A DNA stretch of 64,000 nt from Actinomycetota bacterium (lineage in GTDB: Bacteria; Actinomycetota; Actinomycetes; Mycobacteriales; Mycobacteriaceae): the NCBI GenBank assembly GCA_018268465.1, contig JAFDWN010000018.1, forward strand, positions 58,086 through 122,085, in the 5' to 3' direction. The position numbers were made by a program, and so were the translations under genes. The stretch's first letter is position 1; every line of letters starts with the position of its first letter. The notes under the pieces are model-generated. The model was not told where the DNA came from. It did no database searches and was given only the letters and a program-made list of their open reading frames with translations. This document shows, in pieces, positions 56,380 to 64,000 of the stretch.

Positions 56380-57246
56380 CTACTGGAAGTTCAACCGCAC
56401 CAGCGCCCGGGGGTCCCGGTTCACGATCTGCACACGCTCGAACACGCGGAAGCGGTAAGCGCCGCCGGGGTCTTCCTGGGTGAAGGCCGTTACCGCGTCC
56501 TGAGCAAGGTAGATCGTCGTCGGCTCACCACCCAGCGACAACAACAGGCCGGTGGCAGCTGGTAGCGAACCCGTCCCGTGGAAGCCGTTGGTGACCAGCG
56601 GTACGATCCGCTCGGCTGTCGTGGTTTGGTTCGCGGCCACTGTCTGAAATGTGTCGGCATAAACCGCCGTGTGGAGAAACAGTGCGAAAGGTCCCGGCTG
56701 CCCCACGGAAATGAGCTGCGCGATGCCCTGGGCCACCGCGTCAAAGGTCGCGCTGCCATAGCCAGCGGCCGCTCGCGGCCGATTGACGTCGATTACTTGG
56801 GCGGCGTTGACGAGCCCGAGCAGGCCATTTCCTGTCGAGTTGATGTTCGTGAACGTAAGGAAGCCGGGGAAGGGGTTGTTGATGAAGCTGGGTGCCTGGG
56901 TGCCCTGGAAGAAGACCTCGTCCTCGCACTGCGCCACTGTCTTAGCCGCCAGCAGACTCAGTGTGCGCCCGATGCGCAGGGTCGCCTCGTTGTCGACCTG
57001 ACTCTTGGCCATGGCGAATGCCAAGGAGATCTCGACGAAGGGGCGGGTCTGCCCTTCGTCGATTGTCATGGTCTGGGGATTGAACTGGTCGAGGGGGACG
57101 TTGGCCGCATTCGCCATCTGAACGGTGGGGAATACCATCTCCGCCACCCGAATGCGTGCGACCTCAGCTTGCACGGCTTTGTCGATCTCGGCCCAGGCAG
57201 TCGATTCGGCGGCTGCCCAAAGCGTTTCACGCCCTAAGTGATCCAT
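56380..57246 (-). CDS. Encapsulin-fold shell protein (family 1/linocin M18-like)
   Basis: A 288-residue protein aligning along its length with HK97-fold encapsulins. The N-terminus has AAESTAWAEIDKAVQAEV; the spine region shows FVEISLAFAMAKSQVDNEA and KTVAQCEDEVFFQGTQ; the later part has GPFALFLHTAVYADTFQ, LLLSLGGEPTTIYLAQDAV and the strand end VFERVQIVNRDPRALVRLNF, matching the typical encapsulin ending. Such proteins form capsid-like shells of 60-240 copies around a cargo enzyme. It starts at an ATG preceded by GGGGGG and lies 81 bases upstream of TcA on the same strand. I see no DyP peroxidase or ferritin-like cargo nearby. Confidence 0.85.
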   Translation of the reverse strand: MDHLGRETLWAAAESTAWAEIDKAVQAEVARIRVAEMVFPTVQMANAANVPLDQFNPQTMTIDEGQTRPFVEISLAFAMAKSQVDNEATLRIGRTLSLLAAKTVAQCEDEVFFQGTQAPSFINNPFPGFLTFTNINSTGNGLLGLVNAAQVIDVNRPRAAAGYGSATFDAVAQGIAQLISVGQPGPFALFLHTAVYADTFQTVAANQTTTAERIVPLVTNGFHGTGSLPAATGLLLSLGGEPTTIYLAQDAVTAFTQEDPGGAYRFRVFERVQIVNRDPRALVRLNFQ

Positions 57247-57354
57247 GGTATCCCCCCAAGAACCCTGACTCGCATGGCTTGCCTGCGTCCAGATGCGTTT
57301 AATTAAAGCAGGGGATCGGAGTTCTTCAAGGTGAATGAGTCAATTGGGTTTTAG

Positions 57355-57597
57355 TTAGTTAGGCGGCTGGTGCGGTTCCCCCGGAATCGCGGAGAGCTTT
57401 CCGATACCGCTTCCGGTTGGGTTTGGGATTCCCCGATCTCGGCAGTTGACAGGCGAGTACCGGTCGGCTGCGCTGGGTGGACATTGGCAGTTGTAGAAGG
57501 TGTAGCACCAGTCGATGGCCACGGCCTGCGCCTGGACGGCATCGCGGAAAGGGTTGCGGGACAGCACTTCCCATTCCAGGGAGGAGAAGAATGCCAC
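57355..57597 (-). CDS. Small protein with possible encapsulin cargo-loading tail
   Basis: An 80-residue frame first in the toxin-shell gene row. It starts at a GTG (the furthest possible, since a stop lies just upstream) and shows strong GC third-position bias. The N-terminal half looks helical (LEWEVLSRNPFRDAVQAQAV), the middle has four Cys (31, 37, 39, 52), and residues 62-70 read GSGIGKLSA. This resembles known cargo-loading peptides with a GIxxL or IGSL core near the C-terminus. The encapsulin start is 108 bases downstream. Whether it is cargo, an adaptor, or the tail of a truncated gene cannot be decided from sequence. Confidence 0.45.
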   Translation of the reverse strand: MAFFSSLEWEVLSRNPFRDAVQAQAVAIDWCYTFYNCQCPPSAADRYSPVNCRDRGIPNPTGSGIGKLSAIPGEPHQPPN

Positions 57598-58031
57598 CGC
57601 GCGTCATTATCGCAACACAATCAGACCCGACCCGACTGACGAATCTCCAACTTCCAACACAGCTCGGTGAAATCCTTTGCGGCATTGGCATTCCCGCGGT
57701 CGGTATCGAGTATTACCCACTGGGCTCCACGTCCCGCCATCTGATGGCAGCGCATGCCAACTCAGCGTCCGGGTGCAGGCCATCGCCGCCCCCAAACAGT
57801 CGGCGGCGAGAGAGGAATGACGATCGCCAGACCCAGTTTCTGCCCCGCACTCCCTGGGCACCTCCGTCATGTCACCGCCATTTGCGTTCTGCGCGGCCCG
57901 CGCACTGAACTTCCGCTTGAGCAGGCCAAAGGAAACTTCGGCGCTGCCTTGTCCTGCTTGGTCGGGTTAACCACTTGGAGACCACGACACGCTCACAACG
58001 AGCAGCACGCAGGTCATCGCATGCGGCACCC
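57598..58031. other. Intergenic stretch between toxin locus and IS3
   Basis: No gene can be supported. Several open frames occur on both strands but without motifs or convincing ribosome sites. Any promoter of the toxin-shell operon should lie here and could have been affected by the adjacent IS. Confidence 0.5.
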
Positions 58032-58062
58032 TGAAACGCCCTGGTTCTGCCGGAGGCTCGGG

Positions 58063-59007
58063 CTATTGGATTTCGACCAGGGGTTGGTCGCTCCCTTGGG
58101 CATCGTAGAACGCGGCTTCGTACTCGGCGGGTGGGAGGTCGTTGAGGTAGCCGTGCAGTCGATGGGTGTTGTGCCAGTAGACCCACCCGAGGGTGGCCAG
58201 TTCGACGTCCTCGACGGTTTTCCACGGCCCGCTGCGGGCGGGTCCGTAGATCAGTTCGGCCTTGTAGTAGCCGTTGACCGTCTCCGCGAGGGCGTTGTCG
58301 AAGCTGTCCCCGATGCTCCCGATGGAGGGGACTGCGCCGATCTCGGCGAGCCGTTCGCCGTAGCGGATGGAGGTGAACTGCGATCCGGCGTCGGAGTGAC
58401 ATGTCAAGCCCGCCAACAGTTTTCCGCGTGACCAGCGCGCCATCTCCAACGCGTCGAGCACCATCGTGGTTCGCATGTGCGAGGCGACCCGCCAGCCGAC
58501 GATCATCCGGCTGAACGCGTCGATGAGGAAGCACACATACGCCACCCCGGCCCAGGTCGGCACGAACGTCAGATCCGTCACCCAAAGTTGGTTCGGCGCG
58601 GTCGCGGTGAACTTGCGCTTCACCAGATCGGGATGGCGCGCAGCGGCGGCGTCGGGTTTCGTGGTCTTGACCCGTTTGCCGCGGCGTGCCCCGCAGATGC
58701 CGGCTGCCCGCATCAGCCGGGCCACCTGATCGCGCCCGACGTCATGGCCGTCGCGGCGGGCGGCTTTCCACAGCTTGCGGGCCCCGTAGACGCGGTAGTT
58801 GTCCTCCCAGAGCGCCACCAGGACCGGCCCCAGTTCGGCGTCGCGTTGCGCGCGTGCCGACGGGGCGCGGGACTTGGTGTCGTAGTAGGTGCTCGGGGCC
58901 ATCACCACCCCTGCTGATCGCAGGACGGTGATGATGGGCTCGACCCCGAATTCCTCGCGATTGTCGTCGATGAAATCGACTATTTCTTGTGTTGGCGGCT
59001 CGTGCAC
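58063..59007 (-). CDS. IS3-family transposase OrfB
   Basis: The catalytic part of the transposase. The DDE core shows LWVTDLTFVPTWAGVAYVCF (first Asp), LTCHSDAGSQFTS (second Asp) and FDNALAETVNGYYKAELI (Glu), and the end VYWHNTHRLHGYLNDLPPAEYE is typical. It begins as a separate frame at 59007 but in practice is made as an OrfAB fusion by -1 slippage at the TTTTTTC run (59021-59015). No stop interrupts it. Confidence 0.93.
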   Translation of the reverse strand: MHEPPTQEIVDFIDDNREEFGVEPIITVLRSAGVVMAPSTYYDTKSRAPSARAQRDAELGPVLVALWEDNYRVYGARKLWKAARRDGHDVGRDQVARLMRAAGICGARRGKRVKTTKPDAAAARHPDLVKRKFTATAPNQLWVTDLTFVPTWAGVAYVCFLIDAFSRMIVGWRVASHMRTTMVLDALEMARWSRGKLLAGLTCHSDAGSQFTSIRYGERLAEIGAVPSIGSIGDSFDNALAETVNGYYKAELIYGPARSGPWKTVEDVELATLGWVYWHNTHRLHGYLNDLPPAEYEAAFYDAQGSDQPLVEIQ

Positions 59008-59014
59008 CGCCGGA

Positions 59015-59326
59015 GAAAAAACTGGCCGCGCGTTTCAGTATTTCGTTGGCACGCTTGAGTTCTCGGTTCTCCTGCTCGAGCTCTTTGATCCGCGCCGACT
59101 CCGCGGTCGACACACCTGGAGCGTACCCGTCGTCGATATCGGCCTGACGCACCCAGGACCGCACCGACTCCACGCCGTAGCCGAGCTGACGAGCCACCCG
59201 CGACACCGTGCCTTGGTCAGTGCCCAACTCAGCGCGCAGGGCGCGGACCATCCGCACCGCGGCGGCCTTCTCCTCCGGGCTGTACCGACGCGCCGTGGGC
59301 TTTCCGGCAGACTGTTCCTTCGGCAT
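59015..59326 (-). CDS. IS3-family transposase OrfA
   Basis: The DNA-binding part of the transposase: helix-turn-helix ARRYSPEEKAAAVRMVR and GTVSRVARQLGYGVESVRSW, then a leucine-zipper segment IKELEQENRELKRANEILKRA. It starts at ATG 59326. The zero frame happens to remain open to 58742, but similarity to OrfA ends at the slippery site near 59015, where a -1 shift joins OrfB. Confidence 0.88.
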
Positions 59327-59454
59327 ACCTGCATCCTCGTTTCCAAGGTCAGGAGCCTCCGGGATTTCCAGGGCGTTTCACCCGGTGTATTGCCCTCCGG
59401 CCAGCGAGGAACGTCCCTGCTCACTTCGTCAGGCCTACGCCGTTGGGTGGTTTC

Positions 59455-60033
59455 CTAAACCACACGAAAGCCGGGACCAGCGCTCGAAGGCCCCGACCTA
59501 CCGGATGCCATCGCTGCGACCAACGCGAGCGTCGCCTGCGCGTCGGCCGCCGCGCGGTGAGCTTCTCGCGGCGCTATACCATTCTCACGGCTCGCAGCCG
59601 ACAGCGAAATGACCCGTGTACGCCCGGTGAGCAGCGCATACGCCTCCATCAGACAGACCCACTCGGTGTCTAGCGGCGGAAGACCATAACGCAGGGCCGA
59701 CTGCTGTAGCACCCGCCTGTCGAAAGCGACATTGTAGGCAACCACCGTGCGACCGCCGAGCAGCCGCAGCAAGCAAGGCCAGACCGCCGCCATGCTCGGA
59801 GCACCCACCAGTTGCTCCATACCGATACCGTGCACTGCCCTCGCCGACGCTGCAATCGGCGATTGCGGTCGCACCAGCGTTTCGAGCAGAACGAAACCAT
59901 CGTCAGCGACGACAGCCACCTCGATGACCTCCGCCTGATCGTCATCTGTGGTCGTTTCCGTGTCCAGAAACAATGGCCTACGCTGCAGCAACCGCCGCGC
60001 CCAGGAAACCTTTGCAGCTCCAGTCAAAATCAT
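59455..60033 (-). CDS. DEDDh 3'-5' exonuclease (DnaQ-like)
   Basis: A 192-residue exonuclease with all five acidic/His sites: PLFLDTETTTDD (ExoI, Asp and Glu), VHGIGMEQLVG, AYNVAFDRRVLQQ (ExoII) and EAHRAAADAQATLAL (ExoIII, His and Asp). Such proteins are proofreading-type or RNA-processing nucleases. The ATG at 60033 is preceded by AGGAGG 8 bases away; a longer frame to 60126 lacks support. The intact IS3 element lies 75 bases downstream. It stands alone, or with the TniQ-like genes as part of an accessory region. Confidence 0.86.
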   Translation of the reverse strand: MILTGAAKVSWARRLLQRRPLFLDTETTTDDDQAEVIEVAVVADDGFVLLETLVRPQSPIAASARAVHGIGMEQLVGAPSMAAVWPCLLRLLGGRTVVAYNVAFDRRVLQQSALRYGLPPLDTEWVCLMEAYALLTGRTRVISLSAASRENGIAPREAHRAAADAQATLALVAAMASGRSGPSSAGPGFRVV

Positions 60034-60427
60034 CCTCGACTCCTCCTGTTCACGGTACTGCTGCAGCAGCAATGTCACTATCCGCTTGCCAGGTCGCAGA
60101 AGTACCGCGTGCAGATGTCGACGCAACGTGCGGGCCCCTCAATGACCAGCCCCAAACGACTTGATCATGTGTATTGCACTCCTCTTCCCGGGAACCGTGG
60201 ACCGGTCCGAATGACCTGCCCGGCGCCCTGTCAAGATCACTTACCGCCACCGACACCGCCCGAGGCTCGGCCACCACACCACCAGCCGGCGCCCTATACG
60301 GCCGCAGTGCACCACGGCCAAACATGGGTGCAACTCACTGGCGGGCCCCAGTTCCTCAGTTGGACTCATTCACCGGGAACACGCCCCTGACTTCGATATC
60401 TCTGCGACGGATCGCGCCGTCAGTCAA
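60034..60427. other. Intergenic stretch without supported gene
   Basis: I find no convincing gene, RNA or repeat in these 394 bases. The right part is the 3' flank of the TniQ-like gene and the left part should hold the exonuclease promoter. Confidence 0.5.
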
Positions 60428-63400
60428 CTACACAGTCGGCGTCAATCCTGACGCGCCGGCGCCGGGCCCTCGTCGTGCACCGGACCGCACGGGTATCCCC
60501 CATTGCTTGGCCCTCAACCCCAGCGTGGCGTCACTGACACCCGCTTCTTTGGCCATGTCGGTGAGGGTGCGTCCGTTGACGACGTGTTCCCGGTATATCC
60601 AGTCCGCGGTGATAGCCAAGGTGGGATTGAACGGCAGGCCGCGGCGCACCGGTATGCCCCACTGTTTCGCCTTCAGGCTCAACGTGTTGTATTGGACGCC
60701 TGCCTCGTTCGCCATGTCGGCAAGCGTGCGCCGATTGCCAACGTGTTCCTGGTAGATCCACTCCGCGGTGATGGGCATCCTCACGTTGGAGTGCGGACTG
60801 CGGCGTACGGGTATCCCCCACTGCTTGGCCTTCCGGCTCAGTGCCCGGTAGTCGACGCCGACCTCCTGCGCCATGTCGGCGAGGGTTCGCCGATTGACGA
60901 CGTGTTCCTTACGGATCCACTCCGGGGTGATCGCATCGGCCCTATGGGTGCGACTCACCGGGATCCCCCACTGGTTCGCCTTCGCGCGCAACAACCCATA
61001 GCTGACGCCGGCTTCCGTCGCAATGATTTTCAGGGGGCGGCGTTTGACGACGTACTGATCGTGCAACCATTCCGCGGTAATCGATACCGCCGGGGCGGCC
61101 TGGTTGCTGCGCACGGGTAATCCCAGTGCGATCAGCCGCCTTTTAATGGTGGAGCGGCTGACGCCGGTCTCTCGTTCGATGTCGGTGAGGGAGCGTTGAT
61201 CGACGACGTACTGCTGGCGCAGCCATTCGGCGGTCAGAGGCCGGGCCGGGGTGTTACCCATAGCGACGTCGATGCCGTATTCGAGGGCCAGCGCTTTGAC
61301 CACTTTGGAATCGATGCCGAAGTGGCGTCCGATCGCATACATTGTCCACTTCTGCCGCTTGTGAAGCCGGGTGAGCTCTTCGCACGTCAGTTGCTGCCGC
61401 GCGAAATGCAGTCGCGTTTGGTTCCTCGCCCACTGCCGTTTGCGGCGAACCATCGGCCGTGGCAGCGGTGAGCGCTCAAGGAGGTGCCGAATCACCAATG
61501 GCTCGACGCCGACTGTCCTCGCCGCATCCTCGATCGACATCCATCCGTCGAGGAGTGCTTGATGGAGGTCATCGACGCAGAGCTGGTCGACGTCGGGGCC
61601 GGGCAACTCAAGATCAGCGACCAGCTCCAAAGGTGGTGACCAGTAGATCGGCTCACCAAATATCTTGTACTGTTCGAGGAATCGTGACGCGACGGCGTCG
61701 AGTTGATCGGTGATCGGCCGCGCGAGGAGCTCAACGACGGCCCGGTGACGGCCGTCCGGTTGGCCGATCGCCGCGGTGAAAGGCGCCATCTCGGGCGGCA
61801 GCATACTGATTCGCTGGTACAGCCACGTTCGGATCAGCTGTCCGGTGTCTGCGCAGTCGAGGTCGCCGAAGTCGGTGGCTTCGAAGATGGTAACCCACTC
61901 GTTGTGGGGCAACAGGTTCCGATAGTTGAGACGGCGTCGGCGTGCGTAGTCGATCGGACTGGGCTGTTCGGCGAGGTGGTCAGAGAGTCTGGTCAGTGCG
62001 GTCGCGATGTTCGTCCATAGTGGCTGCCGGTTGAGCCGTGCGGCGCTGAAGCAGCACCGGTTTCGGGCCCAGTAGACACCAAATGTGCCCATACCCAGTC
62101 CCCGTGCGAATTCGGCTTCGGCGACCTGATTTCCGACGGTGAGCAGCAGCATCGACAGCGGGACTCTGGTGAGGGCTGTCGGTCGGGGTTGCTTGTGGTT
62201 GCGCAGGGGGCGGATCCGGATCGCCCAGTCGCTCCACAGGCAGGTGGGGACGTTGCGCATCGCGACCGCAGAGGTGTTGCGCGGGGACCGCGGCACCGGT
62301 GTGCATGCCCGAAATCGTAATTGGTTGATGGGGCTCATCGATGTGGTGAGTGCGCGGATGGTCACTGCGTCGACGACGGGGTTGTGACCCATGGTGTTCA
62401 GGGCATCGGTGTTCACCTGTCTGCTCGTGACTCTTCGCTTCGTGAGAAATGGACGCAGCCGCGCGGCCGCCTCATCGAGCGCGGGGCATTCGAGAACGGC
62501 GAGAGCCGAACTGATGCCCATGGCAGTGATCAGCGCCGGCGGCGTCCTGGGTGTGTCGGGAACCGCACGCCACTGCCGGACTTCATCACTATCCCACGCG
62601 GCGAGGATGGTGTCGCTCAACGGGGATTGCATTGTCAGGAGAAGATTTTCGGCGTCGACCACCTCGGCGGTTCGAAAGGCCAGCAGCCGCAGATCCGCAA
62701 TGAACTGCGGGGTCGACGTCGGCATTGTCTGATACACGCCGAAGGCCACCGTTGTGCCGGTGAGGATTTCGGACAGCTGGGCCTGCCGTCGCAGCAGTGG
62801 ATGCCCGGCAGGCAGCGGGATCGTCGTTGCCTCCGCAAGAGGGGCTCCGCAGCATTGTCCGTCAGGTGTGGGCGCGCTGCAGAGCTCGGGGGTGGGGACG
62901 GACTTGCCCCGTAGCCAGTGCCCGTGCACCCGTTGATGTTGTCCACAGGCTGGGCACGGATCTGCGAGGAGGCAGGAATGCGCCGCGCAACTGAAGACCC
63001 ATGGAAGCCGCCATTGCAGCTGCCAGCGTCCCTGGGTGCTCTGAAGGCACCCCGGACAGAATCGGGATCGGCCGAACGGCCACGCGGTTCGCGTTCGGCG
63101 CCGCGCCGCGCCCAGCGACGTTGGCGCGGCTGCGCATCCGGGCAACATGAGCGCCGCGATGGTGTCCGCGTCGATACCGGTCGCCGCCGAGATCGCCTGC
63201 AGTTCAGACACGGTGAGGTGCGCGGTGAGGTCCCGCTGGGTGATCTGGCGTCGCCCGGTGCGATTCTCCGGGACAAGGACGAGGCTCAGGAACGAACCCC
63301 ATTGCAGATCTAAGTGCCGTGCCAATGCCGCCAACCACGAATCTAGCGTCTCTCCGGGTAATGGTCTGATGCCCACCGGCAGCGTCCTCGGACCCGTCAG

Positions 63401-63511
63401 CGGTGTGGCTACGTGAACGGCGTGGGCTACGTCGGCGTCGGCGTGACAGTTTTTGGCTTCCGACCCGTCGCGTGGCGATGGGGTTCTGGACACGCCTGCG
63501 GCCGATCGCAT
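60428..63511 (-). CDS. TniQ-like protein with five C-terminal HTH repeats
   Basis: A 1027-residue protein. The N-terminal part matches TniQ/TnsD-type target-recognition proteins: VGIRPLPGETLDSWLAALAR and a zinc-finger region with FCPGCLQSTQGRWQLQWRL and FSCAAHSCLLADPCPACGQH. From about residue 759 five tandem helix-turn-helix units of 50-53 residues follow, each ending in a form of AKQWGIPVRR; two more divergent HTH-like units precede them (MSIEDAARTVGVEPLVIRHL, TMYAIGRHFGIDSKVVKALA). TniQ proteins guide Tn7-like or CRISPR-associated transposition, but no TnsA/B/C-type genes are visible here. The ATG is 4 bases after the XRE stop, so the two are coupled. Confidence 0.8.
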   Translation of the reverse strand: MRSAAGVSRTPSPRDGSEAKNCHADADVAHAVHVATPLTGPRTLPVGIRPLPGETLDSWLAALARHLDLQWGSFLSLVLVPENRTGRRQITQRDLTAHLTVSELQAISAATGIDADTIAALMLPGCAAAPTSLGAARRRTRTAWPFGRSRFCPGCLQSTQGRWQLQWRLPWVFSCAAHSCLLADPCPACGQHQRVHGHWLRGKSVPTPELCSAPTPDGQCCGAPLAEATTIPLPAGHPLLRRQAQLSEILTGTTVAFGVYQTMPTSTPQFIADLRLLAFRTAEVVDAENLLLTMQSPLSDTILAAWDSDEVRQWRAVPDTPRTPPALITAMGISSALAVLECPALDEAAARLRPFLTKRRVTSRQVNTDALNTMGHNPVVDAVTIRALTTSMSPINQLRFRACTPVPRSPRNTSAVAMRNVPTCLWSDWAIRIRPLRNHKQPRPTALTRVPLSMLLLTVGNQVAEAEFARGLGMGTFGVYWARNRCCFSAARLNRQPLWTNIATALTRLSDHLAEQPSPIDYARRRRLNYRNLLPHNEWVTIFEATDFGDLDCADTGQLIRTWLYQRISMLPPEMAPFTAAIGQPDGRHRAVVELLARPITDQLDAVASRFLEQYKIFGEPIYWSPPLELVADLELPGPDVDQLCVDDLHQALLDGWMSIEDAARTVGVEPLVIRHLLERSPLPRPMVRRKRQWARNQTRLHFARQQLTCEELTRLHKRQKWTMYAIGRHFGIDSKVVKALALEYGIDVAMGNTPARPLTAEWLRQQYVVDQRSLTDIERETGVSRSTIKRRLIALGLPVRSNQAAPAVSITAEWLHDQYVVKRRPLKIIATEAGVSYGLLRAKANQWGIPVSRTHRADAITPEWIRKEHVVNRRTLADMAQEVGVDYRALSRKAKQWGIPVRRSPHSNVRMPITAEWIYQEHVGNRRTLADMANEAGVQYNTLSLKAKQWGIPVRRGLPFNPTLAITADWIYREHVVNGRTLTDMAKEAGVSDATLGLRAKQWGIPVRSGARRGPGAGASGLTPTV
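60470..61237 (-). repeat. Five tandem HTH-encoding repeats within the TniQ-like gene
   Basis: Protein residues 759-1013 contain five units starting at about 759, 811, 861, 914 and 967. Consensus features are ITAEW near the start, then a hydrophobic VV(N/K)RRTL, a helix-turn-helix core with (E/D)MA.E.GV, and a closing AKQWGIPVRR. Units 3, 4 and 5 are most similar, suggesting recent duplication; unit 1 is the most diverged. Confidence 0.85.
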
Positions 63512-63515
63512 CGCG

Positions 63516-63749
63516 TCACTCGGGTGGGGTTCGCCGCTTCCGACTCGGGGTCTGCTCCGGCGGGGTGGTCAACTGGCACACCGTCACCTGCAGAGCCTCG
63601 GCGATGTCGAACAGTCGCTCGTACAACAGGCCGCGGCGGCCGAGTTCCACGTCGATGAGCACGTTGCGCGTCACGCCGGAGCGCAGGGCCAGAGCTTCCT
63701 GGGTCATGCCCCGTTCGGTGCGCAACTCGCGGATGTTGGATCCGACCAT
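63516..63749 (-). CDS. XRE-family HTH regulator
   Basis: A 77-residue single-domain Cro/C1-type DNA-binding protein: NIRELRTERGMTQEALALRSGVTRNVLIDVELGRRG is the HTH core, followed by LYERLFDIAEALQV. The ATG at 63749 (MVGSNIREL) is used; a GTG at 63776 (VAQWERSRK) is an alternative, and the frame is open to 63914. It lies 4 bases upstream of the TniQ-like gene and probably autoregulates that pair. Confidence 0.8.
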   Translation of the reverse strand: MVGSNIRELRTERGMTQEALALRSGVTRNVLIDVELGRRGLLYERLFDIAEALQVTVCQLTTPPEQTPSRKRRTPPE

Positions 63750-63850
63750 TTTGCGGGAGCGCTCCCACTGCGCCACCCGGTCAGGATGGTTCTGGTTCGG
63801 GCGTGTGGGCACCGCTCCAGTTATTCGGTGAACCCTTACGAATGTCTGCC

Positions 63851-63860
63851 CTACTAGTAG
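63851..63860. promoter_or_regulatory. Short palindrome upstream of XRE gene
   Basis: CTACTAGTAG is a perfect 10-base palindrome between the XRE gene and the possible divergent frame at 63865. It is AT-richer than its surroundings and could be an operator for the XRE protein. Confidence 0.3.
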
Positions 63861-63864
63861 TACA

Positions 63865-64000
63865 TTGCTGGGGTGGTCCGCGCGGCGCATCACCGCCGGG
63901 CTTGCCCGGCTCATCGGTCAACGACAATCGCAGTTGGCCGAGGCCGACTTGGGTGTCATCTTGTCTGGCCTTCTGCCTAGTACTGCAGCCGTAGATCGTG
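63865..64000 (+). CDS. Possible start of divergent gene, 3' end outside window
   Basis: A plus-strand frame opening at a TTG (63865) is free of stops to the edge and encodes RRITAGLARLIGQRQSQLAE, a helical coding-like sequence. No ribosome site is obvious. It would be divergent from the XRE gene with the palindrome between them. Confidence 0.3.
   Translation, partial: MLGWSARRITAGLARLIGQRQSQLAEADLGVILSGLLPSTAAVDR

Larger units (their letters stand above)
58032..59380. mobile_element. IS3-family insertion sequence, apparently intact
   Basis: The element is 1349 bases. Its ends are 28-base imperfect inverted repeats beginning TGAAACGCCCTGG (24 of 28 positions match). A 3-base CCC duplication flanks it (58029-58031 and 59381-59383). 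It carries OrfA and OrfB on the minus strand with a slippery run of six T before C at the expected frameshift place. Confidence 0.92.

Noticed and set aside
57607-57870. 87-codon minus-strand frame upstream of the small Cys protein
   Set aside because: It has no ribosome site, no motif and weaker third-position bias than its neighbours.
58742-59014. OrfA extending to 194 residues in the zero frame
   Set aside because: OrfA similarity ends at the slippery site; the remaining open frame is a chance extension opposite the OrfB frame.
60470-61237. Regular repeat spacing considered as a CRISPR array
   Set aside because: The repeats are about 150-160 bases, in frame and protein-coding (HTH units); no short identical repeats with spacers exist.

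Overview
The window looks like the chromosome of a mycobacterium or close relative (Actinomycetota). The evidence is high GC with strongly GC-biased third codon positions, an MmpL-type RND transporter, a fatty-acyl-AMP ligase paired with an acyl carrier protein, an LGFP-repeat lipoprotein, a large LAL-type LuxR regulator, and a decayed piece of the ATPase found in mycobacterial adenylate cyclases and LuxR regulators. The assignment rests on family knowledge; no rRNA or tRNA is present to anchor it.

Region 1 (1-13688, + strand) is a tightly packed lipid-like biosynthetic operon. It runs: fatty-acyl-AMP ligase (5' end outside the window), acyl carrier protein, thioester reductase fused to an APH-type kinase, MmpL exporter, UbiA-type prenyltransferase, PEP-synthase-like dikinase, YghO/GNAT-type protein, DUF3419 (BtaA-like aminocarboxypropyl transferase) and an OleC-like adenylating enzyme. 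The first seven genes overlap their neighbours by 4-10 bases. The likely logic is acyl activation, loading on the carrier, reductive release, head-group and phosphate decoration, and export. The last gene ends in a fused scrap of a decayed ATPase gene.

Region 2 (13788-24500) holds a MarR/NTF2-like pair with a palindromic operator, a broken TetR gene next to a frameshifted membrane-protein gene, and a three-gene operon of caspase-like protease, unknown protein and MBL-fold hydrolase that resembles a conflict (immune) cassette. It continues with an acyl-CoA synthetase, an LGFP lipoprotein, a nucleotidyltransferase-acetyltransferase fusion and a GrpB-family protein. Region 3 (24501-32148) looks catabolic: two alpha/beta hydrolases, two NTF2-like proteins, a bicupin and a LAL regulator.

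Region 4 (32444-37261) is a gene graveyard. It contains a LysR remnant interrupted by an intact IS21-family element (32740-34902, 5-bp target duplication), a frameshifted and truncated SDR, the C-terminal half of a SIR2-like protein, and an IS3 OrfA scrap.

Region 5 (37262-57597, - strand) is the most striking. It encodes an insecticidal-type Tc toxin: a TcA subunit (with an N-terminal peptidoglycan-binding-like domain) and a fused TcB-TcC subunit ending in a putative deaminase toxin. The operon also carries an encapsulin-fold shell protein, a small upstream protein whose tail resembles an encapsulin cargo-loading peptide, a minimal nucleotidyltransferase and a small Cys-containing protein translationally coupled to the toxin. 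The locus is bounded on the right by an intact IS3-family element (58032-59380, 3-bp target duplication).

Region 6 (59455-64000) holds a DEDDh exonuclease and an XRE regulator coupled to a TniQ-like protein carrying five tandem helix-turn-helix repeats, with the start of a possible divergent gene at the right edge.
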